Shown here in pieces: positions 8,003 through 14,910 of a stretch of DNA of 15,029 nt. The stretch is taken from the NCBI GenBank assembly GCA_003354055.1, contig PIVQ01000108.1, positions 1 to 15,029 on the forward strand, in the 5' to 3' direction. The first letter of the stretch is position 1; each line of letters opens with the position of its first letter. Under the pieces are notes generated by a model that had not been told where the DNA came from, made no database searches, and saw nothing but the letters and a program-made list of their open reading frames with translations. The position numbers and the translations under genes were made by a program. This DNA comes from Desulfobacteraceae bacterium. GTDB lineage: Bacteria; Desulfobacterota; Desulfobacteria; Desulfobacterales; Desulfobacteraceae.

Positions 8003-8131
8003 TTAAGCCACATTTTTCAGGTTGTACCATTCCTGCTCTCTGTGAGCAGGGGCTTTCCAGCCATTGGCCGAATATTTTCTTCTTTGATTATAATAAACCT
8101 CTATATATTTAAAGAGAATTCTTTCGGTTTC
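8003..8131 (-). pseudogene. IS3-family transposase OrfB, C-terminal fragment (first type)
   Basis: Minus-strand translation gives ETERILFKYIEVYYNQRRKY, SANGWKAPAHREQEWYNLKN and VA, then TAA at 8003-8005. The YIEVYYNxxRxxSxxGWxxP signature is the C-terminal end of an IS3-family OrfB after the catalytic Glu. The catalytic residues are lost. The stop lies only 31 bp before the start of the transglutaminase-like gene, so that gene begins directly at an old IS end. Confidence 0.75.
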
Positions 8132-8469
8132 GCTATAGTTATAAAAACGGATATGATAATTATCCCATCTGAAAGCCACAAATTGCGCCTACCCCCAATG
8201 TTAGACCACGAAACTGGATTTCTTAAGTGCAAACTGCGCTCCCGTGTTTCGTGATGTAGGCGGCCTACGAGCCGTCCGTTTGGATGCTTTTGTGCCAAAT
8301 TCCTTTTGTTATTTCATAGCACCATGGTATCATCCTGTCCCCAGTCTGGAGGATAGGGCAATGCTGGGAAGCAACCTGAGCGCCATGACTAGTGACGGAG
8401 ACATGGGGCGGTTTACAGTCAAATGTAAGGCCCTCTTTCCCATGTTTCTGTCTTTAATGCGTTAAATCC
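8132..8469. other. Intergenic stretch without recognisable gene
   Basis: About 340 bp lie between the first IS3-type OrfB remnant and a pair of hairpins. Short open frames exist on both strands (for example 8244-8465 plus) but have no ribosome-binding site, family motif or plausible composition. This is probably mixed remnant DNA. Confidence 0.4.
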
Positions 8470-8518
8470 CCGCGCCTTAGCGCGGAACATATGCCCCGTA
8501 GGGCCGCCGGAGGCATAT
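8470..8518. repeat. Two adjacent hairpins
   Basis: The first is a perfect 6-bp GC stem, CCGCGC (8470-8475) with GCGCGG (8480-8485), loop CTTA. The second is ATATGCC (8489-8495) with GGCATAT (8512-8518), enclosing a GC-rich loop. Neither is followed by a clear T-run on either strand. They sit just downstream of the IS3-type OrfB fragment that ends at 8523 and may be part of that element's end. Confidence 0.6.
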
Positions 8519-8522
8519 TCAA

Positions 8523-8780
8523 TCATAATTCCTTATGAACCTCCTTTTTGACTGTACCTTTCATGAATACCTCAGCCGGCGTCTGCTTGTCCAGTGCAGA
8601 ATGCTTTCGTTCGCAATTATAGTATCTGAAATAGGCATCCAGCCCTCGGTAAAGTGCGTGTCCATCATTGTAGTCCTTGGGATATACGTCTTCATATTTG
8701 AGTGTCCACCAGAACCGTTCAATGAATACGTTGTCAAGCGCTCGTCCGCGCCCATCCATGCTCAGGGCGATCTGTTTATC
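8523..8780 (-). pseudogene. IS3-family transposase OrfB, C-terminal fragment (second type)
   Basis: The minus strand reads QIALSMDGRGRALDNVFIER, then FWWTLKYEDVYPKDYNDGHA and YYNCERKHSALDKQTPAEVF, ending in a TGA at 8523-8525. This is the last third of an IS3-type integrase core, including the final catalytic Glu region (NVFIERFW). The first two catalytic Asp residues are missing. The open frame extends upstream to 8864, but those residues (MFSHCFMLLILLL...) are hydrophobic and unrelated, so the homology starts near 8780. This is a different subgroup from the 8003-8131 fragment. It is the kind of partner expected for the OrfA fragment at 6604-6714. Confidence 0.85.
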
Positions 8781-8900
8781 AAATAAAACACTATTGTTTA
8801 ATGAACTTAATGTGGGTGTATTAATCAACAAGAGAATTAAGAGCATGAAACAATGACTGAACACTTTTTAAGTTTTGGTAAAACTATTATAGTCACACCT

Positions 8901-9001
8901 AACTTAGGAGTCGTTACAAAACAACTTGATCTAAATTGTTTCCAAAACCCCTTAAAAGACTGGGTATTTTAAAAACAAAAAATCAAGTAATTTTGGAGCC
9001 G
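8901..9001 (+). repeat. Palindromic intergenic repeat, copy 2
   Basis: This copy runs from AACTTAGGAGTCGTTAC to AATTTTGGAGCCG. Compared with copy 1 (reverse-complemented) it lacks 19 bp of the central part, between CTAAAT and TGTTTCC, and has a few substitutions. The outer arms CAAAACAACTTGATC and ATCAAGTAATTTTG remain able to pair. It faces copy 1 in inverted orientation across ~8.8 kb of mobile-element DNA. Confidence 0.88.
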
Positions 9002-9014
9002 ATCCTTAGATGAT

Positions 9015-9052
9015 AAAAAAACCGGGCAGACCTCTGGCCTGTCCGGTTTTTT
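9015..9052. terminator. Rho-independent terminator of ahcY, possibly bidirectional
   Basis: A-run plus CCGGGCAG pairs with CTGTCCGG plus T-run around the loop ACCTCTGGC, with one mismatch in the stem. The A-run (9015-9021) becomes a T-run on the minus strand, so it can end ahcY transcription about 40 bp after the stop. The T-run on the plus strand (9047-9052) would also serve transcripts coming from the mobile region. Confidence 0.85.
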
Positions 9053-9091
9053 AATTTTATCTAATCCGAGAACTAATAATGCTGATATGGA

Positions 9092-10531
9092 CTAATACCT
9101 ATAATGCTCGGGTTTAAAGGGACCTTCCACAGAAAGGCCCAGATAATCTGCCTGCTCCTGGGTGAGCTTGGTCAGGGTGACGGACAGGTTTTTAAGATGG
9201 AGTCTTGCCACTTCTTCGTCCAGTTCCTTGGGCAGGGTATAGACTTTTGTTTCCAGATCTTCTTTTGCCAGCTTGATCTGGGCCAGGGTCTGGTTGGAAA
9301 AGCTGTTACTCATGACAAAGCTGGGATGACCTGTGGCGCAGCCAAGGTTGACCAGACGGCCTTCTGCCAGAACGATTACGGACCGGCCGGATTCCAGGGT
9401 CCATTTGTCCACCTGGGGTTTAACCGTGATTTTAACTGCCTTGGAATTGTTTTCCAGGTAGCTCATTTCGATCTCGTTGTCAAAATGGCCGATGTTGCAG
9501 ATAATGGATTCGTCTTTCATCTGCTCAATGTGTTTACCTGTGATGACATGGTAGTTGCCTGTGGCAGTGACAAAGATATCACCGCGGGTGGCAGCGTCTT
9601 CCATGGTCACGACCTCGAAACCTTCCATGGCAGCCTGGAGGGCGCAGATGGGATCGATTTCAGTTACCAGAACAATGGCGCCGTAGCCTTTCATGGAGGC
9701 GGCACATCCTTTTCCGACATCGCCGTAGCCTGCAACCACAACGGTTTTACCGGCAAGCATAACGTCTGTGGCCCGTTTGATACCGTCGGCCAGGGATTCC
9801 CGGCAGCCGTAAAGATTGTCAAACTTGGATTTGGTTACTGCATCGTTGACGTTAATGGCCGGGAACAACAGCTCATTTTTGGCGGCCAGTTGATAGAGAC
9901 GGTGAACACCTGTGGTGGTTTCTTCGGAAACACCGCGGATGGCTTTCGCGATATTGGTCCAGCGCTGGCCGTCTGTGGCCACAGATACTTTCAGACGCTC
10001 CACAAGGCAGCGTTCATCAACGCTGTGGGTGGGGTTGTCAAGCAGGGAGAGATCTTTTTCAACCTTTACACCCTGGTGGATAAAAAGGGTGGCATCCCCA
10101 CCGTCATCTACAATCAGATCGGGGCCGGAACCGTCAGGCCAGATCAGGGCCTGTTCCGTACACCACCAGAACTCTTCCATGGTTTCCCCTTTCCATGCAA
10201 ATACGGCGGCAGTTCCTTTTTCCGCAATGGCTGCTGCTGCATGGTCCTGGGTGGAAAAGATATTACAGGATGCCCAGCGGATATCGGCGCCCAGTTCATA
10301 CAGGGTATCGATAAGCATAGCTGTCTGAATGGTCATGTGCAGACTGCCCATGATTTTCAGGCCTTTCAGGGGTTTTTCCTGGCCGTATTTTTCCCGGATA
10401 GCCATGAGCCCGGGCATTTCCTTTTCAGACAATTGCATGTCCTTGTGGCCGTCGTCGGCCAGGGAAATATCTTTGACCTTGTATTTCAGGTCAAGGTCAA
10501 GAGCTATGAAATCCGGAGATTTGCTTTGCAT
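9092..10531 (-). CDS. ahcY: S-adenosylhomocysteine hydrolase (adenosylhomocysteinase)
   Basis: This NAD-dependent cytoplasmic enzyme splits S-adenosylhomocysteine reversibly into homocysteine and adenosine, relieving product inhibition of methyltransferases. At 479 aa it has the usual bacterial long-form length. Landmarks include [13 protein letters not shown] with the active-site His65, VDDGGDATL (~141-149), [17 protein letters not shown] (~240-256), the Rossmann motif AGYGDVGKG (267-275), and the hallmark C-terminus KPEHYRY. The start ATG is backed by AAGGAG seven bases upstream. It lies downstream of metK on the same strand but is separated from it by a terminator and an AT-rich leader. 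It therefore probably has its own promoter, with an operator-like motif at 10555-10572. The long plus-strand open frame here is an antisense shadow. Confidence 0.98.
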   Translation of the reverse strand: MQSKSPDFIALDLDLKYKVKDISLADDGHKDMQLSEKEMPGLMAIREKYGQEKPLKGLKIMGSLHMTIQTAMLIDTLYELGADIRWASCNIFSTQDHAAAAIAEKGTAAVFAWKGETMEEFWWCTEQALIWPDGSGPDLIVDDGGDATLFIHQGVKVEKDLSLLDNPTHSVDERCLVERLKVSVATDGQRWTNIAKAIRGVSEETTTGVHRLYQLAAKNELLFPAINVNDAVTKSKFDNLYGCRESLADGIKRATDVMLAGKTVVVAGYGDVGKGCAASMKGYGAIVLVTEIDPICALQAAMEGFEVVTMEDAATRGDIFVTATGNYHVITGKHIEQMKDESIICNIGHFDNEIEMSYLENNSKAVKITVKPQVDKWTLESGRSVIVLAEGRLVNLGCATGHPSFVMSNSFSNQTLAQIKLAKEDLETKVYTLPKELDEEVARLHLKNLSVTLTKLTQEQADYLGLSVEGPFKPEHYRY

Positions 10532-10554
10532 TGTAGAACTCCTTATTTATTAAA

Positions 10555-10572
10555 TTTTATATATAATCAAAA
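10555..10572 (-). promoter_or_regulatory. Candidate operator upstream of ahcY
   Basis: TTTTATATATAATCAAAA (plus strand) lies about 25 bp before the ahcY start codon. It is nearly identical to TTTTATATAATCAAAA upstream of metK. The sharing between two methyl-cycle genes suggests a common regulator. SahR, the SAH-responsive ArsR-type repressor known from Desulfovibrio and other Proteobacteria, is one candidate. AT-richness alone could create some similarity. Confidence 0.4.
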
Positions 10573-10628
10573 TATGTTGTTTTGTTTTAAAATACAGAGC
10601 TTTATCCCTATGGTACGCCAAAAGGAAA

Positions 10629-10671
10629 AAGGCCGCCTGACACGGTTATCGTTTCCTGTTCAGGCGGCCTT
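10629..10671 (-). terminator. Rho-independent terminator downstream of metK
   Basis: AGGCCGCCTGA (10630-10640) pairs perfectly with TCAGGCGGCCT (10660-10670). On the minus strand the stem is followed by TTTTTCCTTTT. The 19-nt loop is somewhat large. It separates metK from ahcY transcriptionally. Confidence 0.85.
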
Positions 10672-10702
10672 GTCTTAACGCTTTAAGGTAAAGCTCCGGT
10701 GC

Positions 10703-11875
10703 TTATAAGCCGGCCAGAGTTTTGATCTGATCGGCCTTAATGGTTCTCTCCCAGTAAAAATCGGGATCCTTACGACCAAAATGACCATAGGCTGAAGTTT
10801 TTCTGTAGATGGGTCTGAGCAGGTCAAGTTCTTCAATGATAGCGGCCGGTCTCAGGTCAAAGACTTCCTTTACAATGTCAGTCGCTTTGGCTTCGGAAAT
10901 TTTACCGGTGCCCATGAAGTCCACCAGCAGAGATACGGGCTCTGCCACACCAATCGCGTAGGCTACCTGGACTTCACACTTGTCGGCAAGTCCTGCTGCA
11001 ACCAGGTTTTTGGCGACATAGCGTCCCATGTAAGAGGCTGATCTATCCACTTTTGAGGGATCTTTTCCGGAGAAACATCCGCCGCCGTGGCTTCCCTGTC
11101 CGCCGTAGGTATCAACAATGATCTTACGTCCGGTAACGCCGCAGTCACCCATGGGGCCGCCAACTACAAAGCGTCCTGTGGGGTTGATGAAAAAACGGGT
11201 GTCTCCATCCATCATGTCTTCGGGAATAACTTTTTTGATGACTTCCTTGATCACGGCAGCTTTAAGATCATCATGGGTGACATCAGGGGAATGCTGAGTA
11301 GAGACAACAACCGTATCTACACGTATGGGTTTGCCGTCCACATATTCAATGGTTACCTGGGATTTTCCGTCAGGTCTGAGGAAATCAAGGGCGCCGTTTT
11401 TACGGACCTGGGTCAGACGTTTGGTCAGACGATGTGCATAGACAATGGGCATAGGCATGAGTTCTTCGGTTTCGTTTGTGGCAAAACCAAACATCAGACC
11501 CTGGTCACCTGCACCCTGTTCTTTGTACAGGCCGGCGCCTTCATCAACACCCTGGGCAATATCTGCGGACTGCTGATCAATACTGGTGATCACAGAGCAG
11601 GTCTGCCAGTCAAACCCCATGTTGGAGGAGTTATACCCAATATCTTTGATGGTATTTCTGACCACTTCAGGAATATCTACGTAACAGTCTGTGGTGATCT
11701 CTCCGGCTACCATTGCCATACCGGTTGTAACCAGGGTTTCACATGCCACGCGGCAGTTTTTGTCTTCTGCCATAATCGCGTCCAGAATGCTGTCTGAAAT
11801 CGCATCAGCAACTTTATCCGGATGACCTTCGGTAACAGATTCAGATGTAAAAAGGGATGAATTCTTCTCTGACAT
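10703..11875 (-). CDS. metK: S-adenosylmethionine synthetase (methionine adenosyltransferase)
   Basis: This enzyme makes S-adenosylmethionine from methionine and ATP. It has 390 aa, typical for the family. Motifs: [20 protein letters not shown] with GHPDK at 17-21, the ATP-binding [10 protein letters not shown] (121-130), and the loop GGGCFSGKD (264-272). In the last motif the usual Ala (GGGAFSGKD) is Cys267, a conservative variant. The start ATG has AAGGAG five bases upstream. It is transcribed divergently from the probable adenosine kinase at 12115, with ~240 bp between them. Together with ahcY it forms the core of the SAM cycle. No SAM riboswitch is visible in the leader; an operator-like inverted repeat lies at 11911-11934. 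Confidence 0.98.
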   Translation of the reverse strand: MSEKNSSLFTSESVTEGHPDKVADAISDSILDAIMAEDKNCRVACETLVTTGMAMVAGEITTDCYVDIPEVVRNTIKDIGYNSSNMGFDWQTCSVITSIDQQSADIAQGVDEGAGLYKEQGAGDQGLMFGFATNETEELMPMPIVYAHRLTKRLTQVRKNGALDFLRPDGKSQVTIEYVDGKPIRVDTVVVSTQHSPDVTHDDLKAAVIKEVIKKVIPEDMMDGDTRFFINPTGRFVVGGPMGDCGVTGRKIIVDTYGGQGSHGGGCFSGKDPSKVDRSASYMGRYVAKNLVAAGLADKCEVQVAYAIGVAEPVSLLVDFMGTGKISEAKATDIVKEVFDLRPAAIIEELDLLRPIYRKTSAYGHFGRKDPDFYWERTIKADQIKTLAGL

Positions 11876-11899
11876 GATGTCTCCTTCTAATTAGGGTAA

Positions 11900-11934
11900 T
11901 TTTATATACATTTGATAGTTTTATATAATCAAAA
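11900..11934 (-). promoter_or_regulatory. Candidate operator region upstream of metK
   Basis: TTTTATATA occurs twice (11900-11908 and 11919-11927), the second time continuing as TTTTATATAATCAAAA, the motif shared with ahcY. TTTGAT (11911-11916) and ATCAAA (11928-11933) form an inverted repeat with an 11-bp centre. It lies 25-60 bp upstream of the metK start, where a repressor would overlap the promoter. Confidence 0.4.
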
Positions 11935-12041
11935 CACTTGAAATTTATCTTCACACTAATAGGCATTTATTCCAATATTGTCAATGAAAACAAAAAATAT
12001 ATCAATATATGTTCATATTCGTATAACCCATCAGAAATCCC

Positions 12042-12069
12042 TTGACAATCAACCAGGACCTTTTATGAT
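12042..12069 (+). promoter_or_regulatory. Sigma70-type promoter for the PfkB kinase gene
   Basis: A perfect -35 box TTGACA (12042-12047) is followed, after 16 bp, by TATGAT (12064-12069), a close match to the -10 consensus. The start codon is 45 bp downstream with a GGAG ribosome-binding site. Confidence 0.7.
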
Positions 12070-12114
12070 GCAAAGGCAATCTTTAACCTTAAAACACTAA
12101 ACTTTGGAGATCAT

Positions 12115-13086
12115 ATGTCCAGCACCAGAATTACTGGTATCGGATCGGCATTGGTAGATGTACTCATCAATGAAACCGATGAATTTTTGCAAGACCTTGG
12201 CAAGGAAAAAGGAGGAATGACTCTGGTGGACCCGAGCGTTCATCAGACCATTTTATCCAAAACAGACCAGACACCAATTGTTGTCCCGGGCGGTGCTGCC
12301 TGCAACACGATAGTGGGGGTTGGAAAATTGGGTGGCCTTGCCAGATTTATCGGACGCAGGGGATCAGACGCAGATGGTGAAGATTTCGAAAGCCAAATTG
12401 TTGCCTGCGGTGTAGAACCCAGACTTTCCACCTCCGCCACCCCGACCGGTAAAGTGGTTTCCGTCGTCACTCCGGATGCCCAGCGTTCCATGTTCACAGA
12501 TCTCGGAGCATCAACGGAAATGGACCCCGCATCCATCACTCCGGATCTTTTTGAGGATACTGCCATTGCCATGGTTGAAGGCTACCTGCTATTTAATCCG
12601 GATCTCATGACGGCTGCGGTAAAAGCTGCAAAGGCTGCCGGTGCACTCATTGCCCTGGATCTGGCTAGTTTTGAAGTCGTGGAAGCCTCAAAGGCCATTC
12701 TACCGGATTTAATCAAAGAGTATGTGGACATCCTTATTGCCAATGAAGACGAGGCAAAAGCCTACACCGGGCACTCAGACGAAGCCGAGGCTCTGGCAGT
12801 ATTGTCTCAGAACGTGACATACGCCATTCTCAAGGTGGGAAAAAGAGGCAGTTATGTCTCGTTCAAAGGGCAAACCACCCGGATCGAACCTTTATCAGGA
12901 GATGAACCGGTTGATACCACAGGCGCCGGAGATCTCTGGGCTGCCGGTTTTTTATACGGGATTGCCAACGGACTTTCCATTGAAAAATGCGGAGCAATAG
13001 GATCGGCATGCGGATATGAGGTCTGTCAAATCATGGGGGCCCAAATTCCGGAAAACGGGTGGGAAAGAATTCGTGCGATTATTTAA
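12115..13086 (+). CDS. PfkB-family sugar kinase, probable adenosine kinase
   Basis: This 323-aa ribokinase-fold enzyme is expected to phosphorylate a nucleoside or sugar with ATP. It shows both PfkB signatures: the N-terminal VVPGGAACNTIVGVGKLGG (residues ~57-74) and the C-terminal DTTGAGDLWAAGFLYG (267-282), whose D273 is the catalytic base. The start ATG has GGAG five bases upstream. The gene next to metK and ahcY suggests adenosine as substrate: AhcY releases adenosine, and removing it pulls the reversible reaction towards hydrolysis. This assignment is from context and general similarity; other PfkB substrates cannot be excluded. Its own sigma70 promoter and terminator make it a single-gene unit. 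Confidence 0.85.
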   Translation: MSSTRITGIGSALVDVLINETDEFLQDLGKEKGGMTLVDPSVHQTILSKTDQTPIVVPGGAACNTIVGVGKLGGLARFIGRRGSDADGEDFESQIVACGVEPRLSTSATPTGKVVSVVTPDAQRSMFTDLGASTEMDPASITPDLFEDTAIAMVEGYLLFNPDLMTAAVKAAKAAGALIALDLASFEVVEASKAILPDLIKEYVDILIANEDEAKAYTGHSDEAEALAVLSQNVTYAILKVGKRGSYVSFKGQTTRIEPLSGDEPVDTTGAGDLWAAGFLYGIANGLSIEKCGAIGSACGYEVCQIMGAQIPENGWERIRAII

Positions 13087-13094
13087 AGTGTAAG

Positions 13095-13130
13095 ATACTA
13101 AGATTTAGTATTTATACTAAGATCTAAGTA
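13095..13130. repeat. Short AT-rich repeat cluster
   Basis: TACTAAGAT occurs twice, separated by TTAGTATTTA, so that TACTAA and TTAGTA can also pair. It lies directly after the kinase stop codon and upstream of the terminator. It could help protect the transcript 3' end; no known function is claimed. Confidence 0.5.
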
Positions 13131-13184
13131 CGAAGCATCATAAAACCATCAATTTTATAGATTTTTTTTCCCAAAATTCATGTT

Positions 13185-13217
13185 AACAGGGGATTGTTTT
13201 AACAATCCCCTGTTTTA
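13185..13217 (+). terminator. Strong Rho-independent terminator after the PfkB kinase
   Basis: AACAGGGGATTGTT (13185-13198) and AACAATCCCCTGTT (13201-13214) are a perfect 14-bp inverted repeat separated by TT, so the real loop uses a few end bases. It is followed by TTA and preceded by an upstream TTAA. The hairpin is strong, but the T-run is short on both strands. Confidence 0.8.
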
Positions 13218-13386
13218 GTCTTGACCTGGCAGGAACATTGGGATACGCATAGAAAACCAAGGAAAAAAATCCTTATAATTTGTGTACGAAATAGTCGGGG
13301 GGATAACTACGGTTATGTTCGCCTGGAACACCCTGTATTTAAGGCGAAATGCACAGCCCTCCGGATCACGGGTAAAATATACCGAA

Positions 13387-14064
13387 ATGAAACCTACCCA
13401 GATAATTATAGCCGGGTCCCAGCGTTTATTCAGGGAAAGCTTGAGCAATTCGTTCAAGTATTACGATCACCTCACAGTTCAGGAGGAGGCGAATTCCGGC
13501 AGCTCAGCTATTGCAAAGGTCACTGCCCTTTGCCCAGATATTGTGATCCTTGATACGAATCTGCCGGATATGGACGGGCTGGAGGTAGTCCAGTGTCTTA
13601 TATCAAAGATTCCAAAGATCAAAATAATAGCCCTTTCAGAAGTTGCCGTACCCCACTATGTCGGGAATATGATCAATAAGGGGGTTTCCGGGTATCTTCT
13701 CAAATCCTGTTCATTGGGCGAACTGGTCGATGCAATTCATATGGTTGTCTCAGGGCAGATCTATCTCAGCCCGGAGATTGCAGGTTTGGTTGTCAAAACC
13801 ATATCAGCCTCAATGCCCAGGGATCCTATATTCACCCTTTTATCCCAAAGGGAAAGGGAGGTCCTCCAGCTCATTGCCGAAGGGCATAGCCCCAAAGAAA
13901 TTGCCAAAAAATTATTCATCAGCCCTAAAACCGTTCAAATACACCAGACACACCTGAAACGAAAATTAAACAGGACAAACACGGCTGAACTGACGAGATA
14001 CGCTGTGGCAAAGGGAATCACGTCGCTTGATTTTTTTGTCAGACATCCCCCAAACCCAAATTAA
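13387..14064 (+). CDS. NarL/LuxR-type response regulator with atypical receiver
   Basis: This 225-aa protein has an N-terminal receiver domain and a C-terminal LuxR-type helix-turn-helix (LLSQREREVLQLIAEG through KKLFISPKTVQIHQTHLKRK). The start at ATG 13387 gives a receiver beginning MKPTQIIIAG, the normal first strand; the open frame runs back to 13282, but that extension is not family-like. The phospho-acceptor Asp56 (DIVILDTNLPDMDGLE), Ser84 and Lys106 (GYLLKSC) are kept. The acidic pair after strand one, usually ADDH, is AGSQ here (Gly10-Ser11). Those acidic residues bind Mg2+ for phosphorylation, so the domain may not be controlled by ordinary phosphotransfer. No histidine kinase is adjacent. 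Its targets are unknown. There is only a weak ribosome-binding site. Confidence 0.9.
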   Translation: MKPTQIIIAGSQRLFRESLSNSFKYYDHLTVQEEANSGSSAIAKVTALCPDIVILDTNLPDMDGLEVVQCLISKIPKIKIIALSEVAVPHYVGNMINKGVSGYLLKSCSLGELVDAIHMVVSGQIYLSPEIAGLVVKTISASMPRDPIFTLLSQREREVLQLIAEGHSPKEIAKKLFISPKTVQIHQTHLKRKLNRTNTAELTRYAVAKGITSLDFFVRHPPNPN

Positions 14065-14087
14065 ATATAGGTAGCAGAACTCGTCCA

Positions 14088-14132
14088 CCTAATTTTATTA
14101 ATCAGATAGGTGTTCGTTCTTAATAAAATAGG
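14088..14132. repeat. Long AT-rich inverted repeat
   Basis: CCTAATTTTATTAA (14088-14101) pairs with TTAATAAAATAGG (14120-14132) with a single bulged A. Nested inside, CACCTA (14087-14092 region) also matches TAGGTG (14107-14112), so two alternative stems are possible. It begins 23 bp after the response regulator stop. There is no T-run, so it is not a classical terminator; it could act as an operator or a 3'-end structure. Confidence 0.65.
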
Positions 14133-14241
14133 CATTTCCCCGATTGTTTTCTTTGCTTTTATGGTGTTAATTGAAACCAGCTAAAGAAATATGACAGAGT
14201 CCGGATCATTCTGGGCACCTCCGCTGATCATTTTTCGCAAC

Positions 14242-14274
14242 GGTCAGGCAGGGACGGCGGCTCTCTGTCTGACC
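14242..14274 (+). repeat. GC-rich hairpin in the leader of the small secreted protein
   Basis: GGTCAGGCAGGGA (14242-14254) pairs with TCTCTGTCTGACC (14262-14274) over 13 positions, two of them G-U if transcribed on the plus strand. The loop is CGGCGGC. On the minus strand the two wobble pairs would be A-C mismatches, so the structure favours plus-strand RNA. No T-run follows. Confidence 0.7.
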
Positions 14275-14386
14275 ATCTACTTACCGATAGTGCAGGAATG
14301 CCACAGCACTTGATGACATTACCAAAATCTGACTTTACATTTTCCGGCTTTATCCCGCACCACAGGACGATAAAGGAGACAGGCTT

Positions 14387-14764
14387 ATGAGAGGATTTTT
14401 ATTTGTATTTTTTTTAGCACTGACATTAACAGGAACCTGCCTCGCAGGGGATCTGCCGGCAACCGCAGGTACATACTATGACACGGCCACAGGTCATAAG
14501 TATATCCAGAATGAAGATCAAACTTATTCTGAGTATTCCAAAAGGGGGGAATTGCTCAGATCGGATGTGCCCAATACCCAACCGCTGCTGACCACGGGAA
14601 AGCATGTCCTGGAAGTTACGCCGGAACATTTTCTGGTTTACGAAAAGAAAATTGCGCAAACTCTGGTTCAGAAGGTGGCGGTTGCCTCAGCAAGTCATCC
14701 TGAGGGCTGGCAGTGCAAGGGCCTGGTGGTATCAGCGGCGGCGGCTTACGAACCTGCGGAATAA
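14387..14764 (+). CDS. Small secreted protein of unknown function
   Basis: This 125-aa protein begins with a clear Sec signal peptide (MRGFLFVFFLALTLTGTCLA, cleavage likely after residue 20). The Cys18 context (TGTC) does not fit a lipobox, so a lipoprotein is unlikely. The mature part (~105 aa) starts with a Tyr-rich polar segment (GTYYDTATGHKYIQNEDQTY) and has no family I recognise. The start has AAGGAG eight bases upstream. The C-terminal residues VVSAAAAYEPAE lie in a GC-rich stretch, and another frame stays open to 14822, so a frameshift near the end cannot be excluded. The gene has its own terminator and no operon partner. Confidence 0.7.
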   Translation: MRGFLFVFFLALTLTGTCLAGDLPATAGTYYDTATGHKYIQNEDQTYSEYSKRGELLRSDVPNTQPLLTTGKHVLEVTPEHFLVYEKKIAQTLVQKVAVASASHPEGWQCKGLVVSAAAAYEPAE

Positions 14765-14833
14765 TCCTGGCGCATCCACAGGGGGTGGGGATGTCTTGGG
14801 AAAACAAGGAGGCAAAAAATAACGAGTAGTACC

Positions 14834-14879
14834 AACGGATCAGCACCGCAGGGGGGTGAGGTGCTGATCCGTTTGATTT
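14834..14879 (+). terminator. Rho-independent terminator after the small secreted protein
   Basis: AACGGATCAGCACC (14834-14847) pairs perfectly over 14 bp with GGTGCTGATCCGTT (14860-14873), followed by TGATTTA. The loop is G-rich. Confidence 0.85.
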
Positions 14880-14910
14880 ACCGGATTAAAATATCCGAAA
14901 TTTAAAGCAG

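Larger units (their letters stand above)
14065..14386. other. Gene-free stretch with two inverted repeats
   Basis: About 320 bp between the response regulator and the small secreted protein contain no convincing ORF. Two stem-forming sequences (14088-14132 and 14242-14274) are described separately. It may hold the promoter and 5' leader of the downstream gene, or a small RNA. Confidence 0.6.

Noticed and set aside
9104..10678. Long plus-strand open frame of 524 codons
   Set aside because: It is antisense to ahcY, whose minus-strand protein is unmistakable. The plus-strand translation has no family features and no ribosome-binding site.
10532..10702. Possible SAH or SAM riboswitch before ahcY
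   Set aside because: The only structure is a simple terminator hairpin belonging to metK. The remaining leader is AT-rich without the stems or conserved loops of known SAM/SAH riboswitches.
11087..11797. Plus-strand open frame of 236 codons
   Set aside because: It is antisense to metK and is explained by that gene's codon bias.
11876..12114. Possible SAM riboswitch before metK
   Set aside because: The leader before the start codon is short and AT-rich, with no multi-stem structure. An operator-type motif explains it better.
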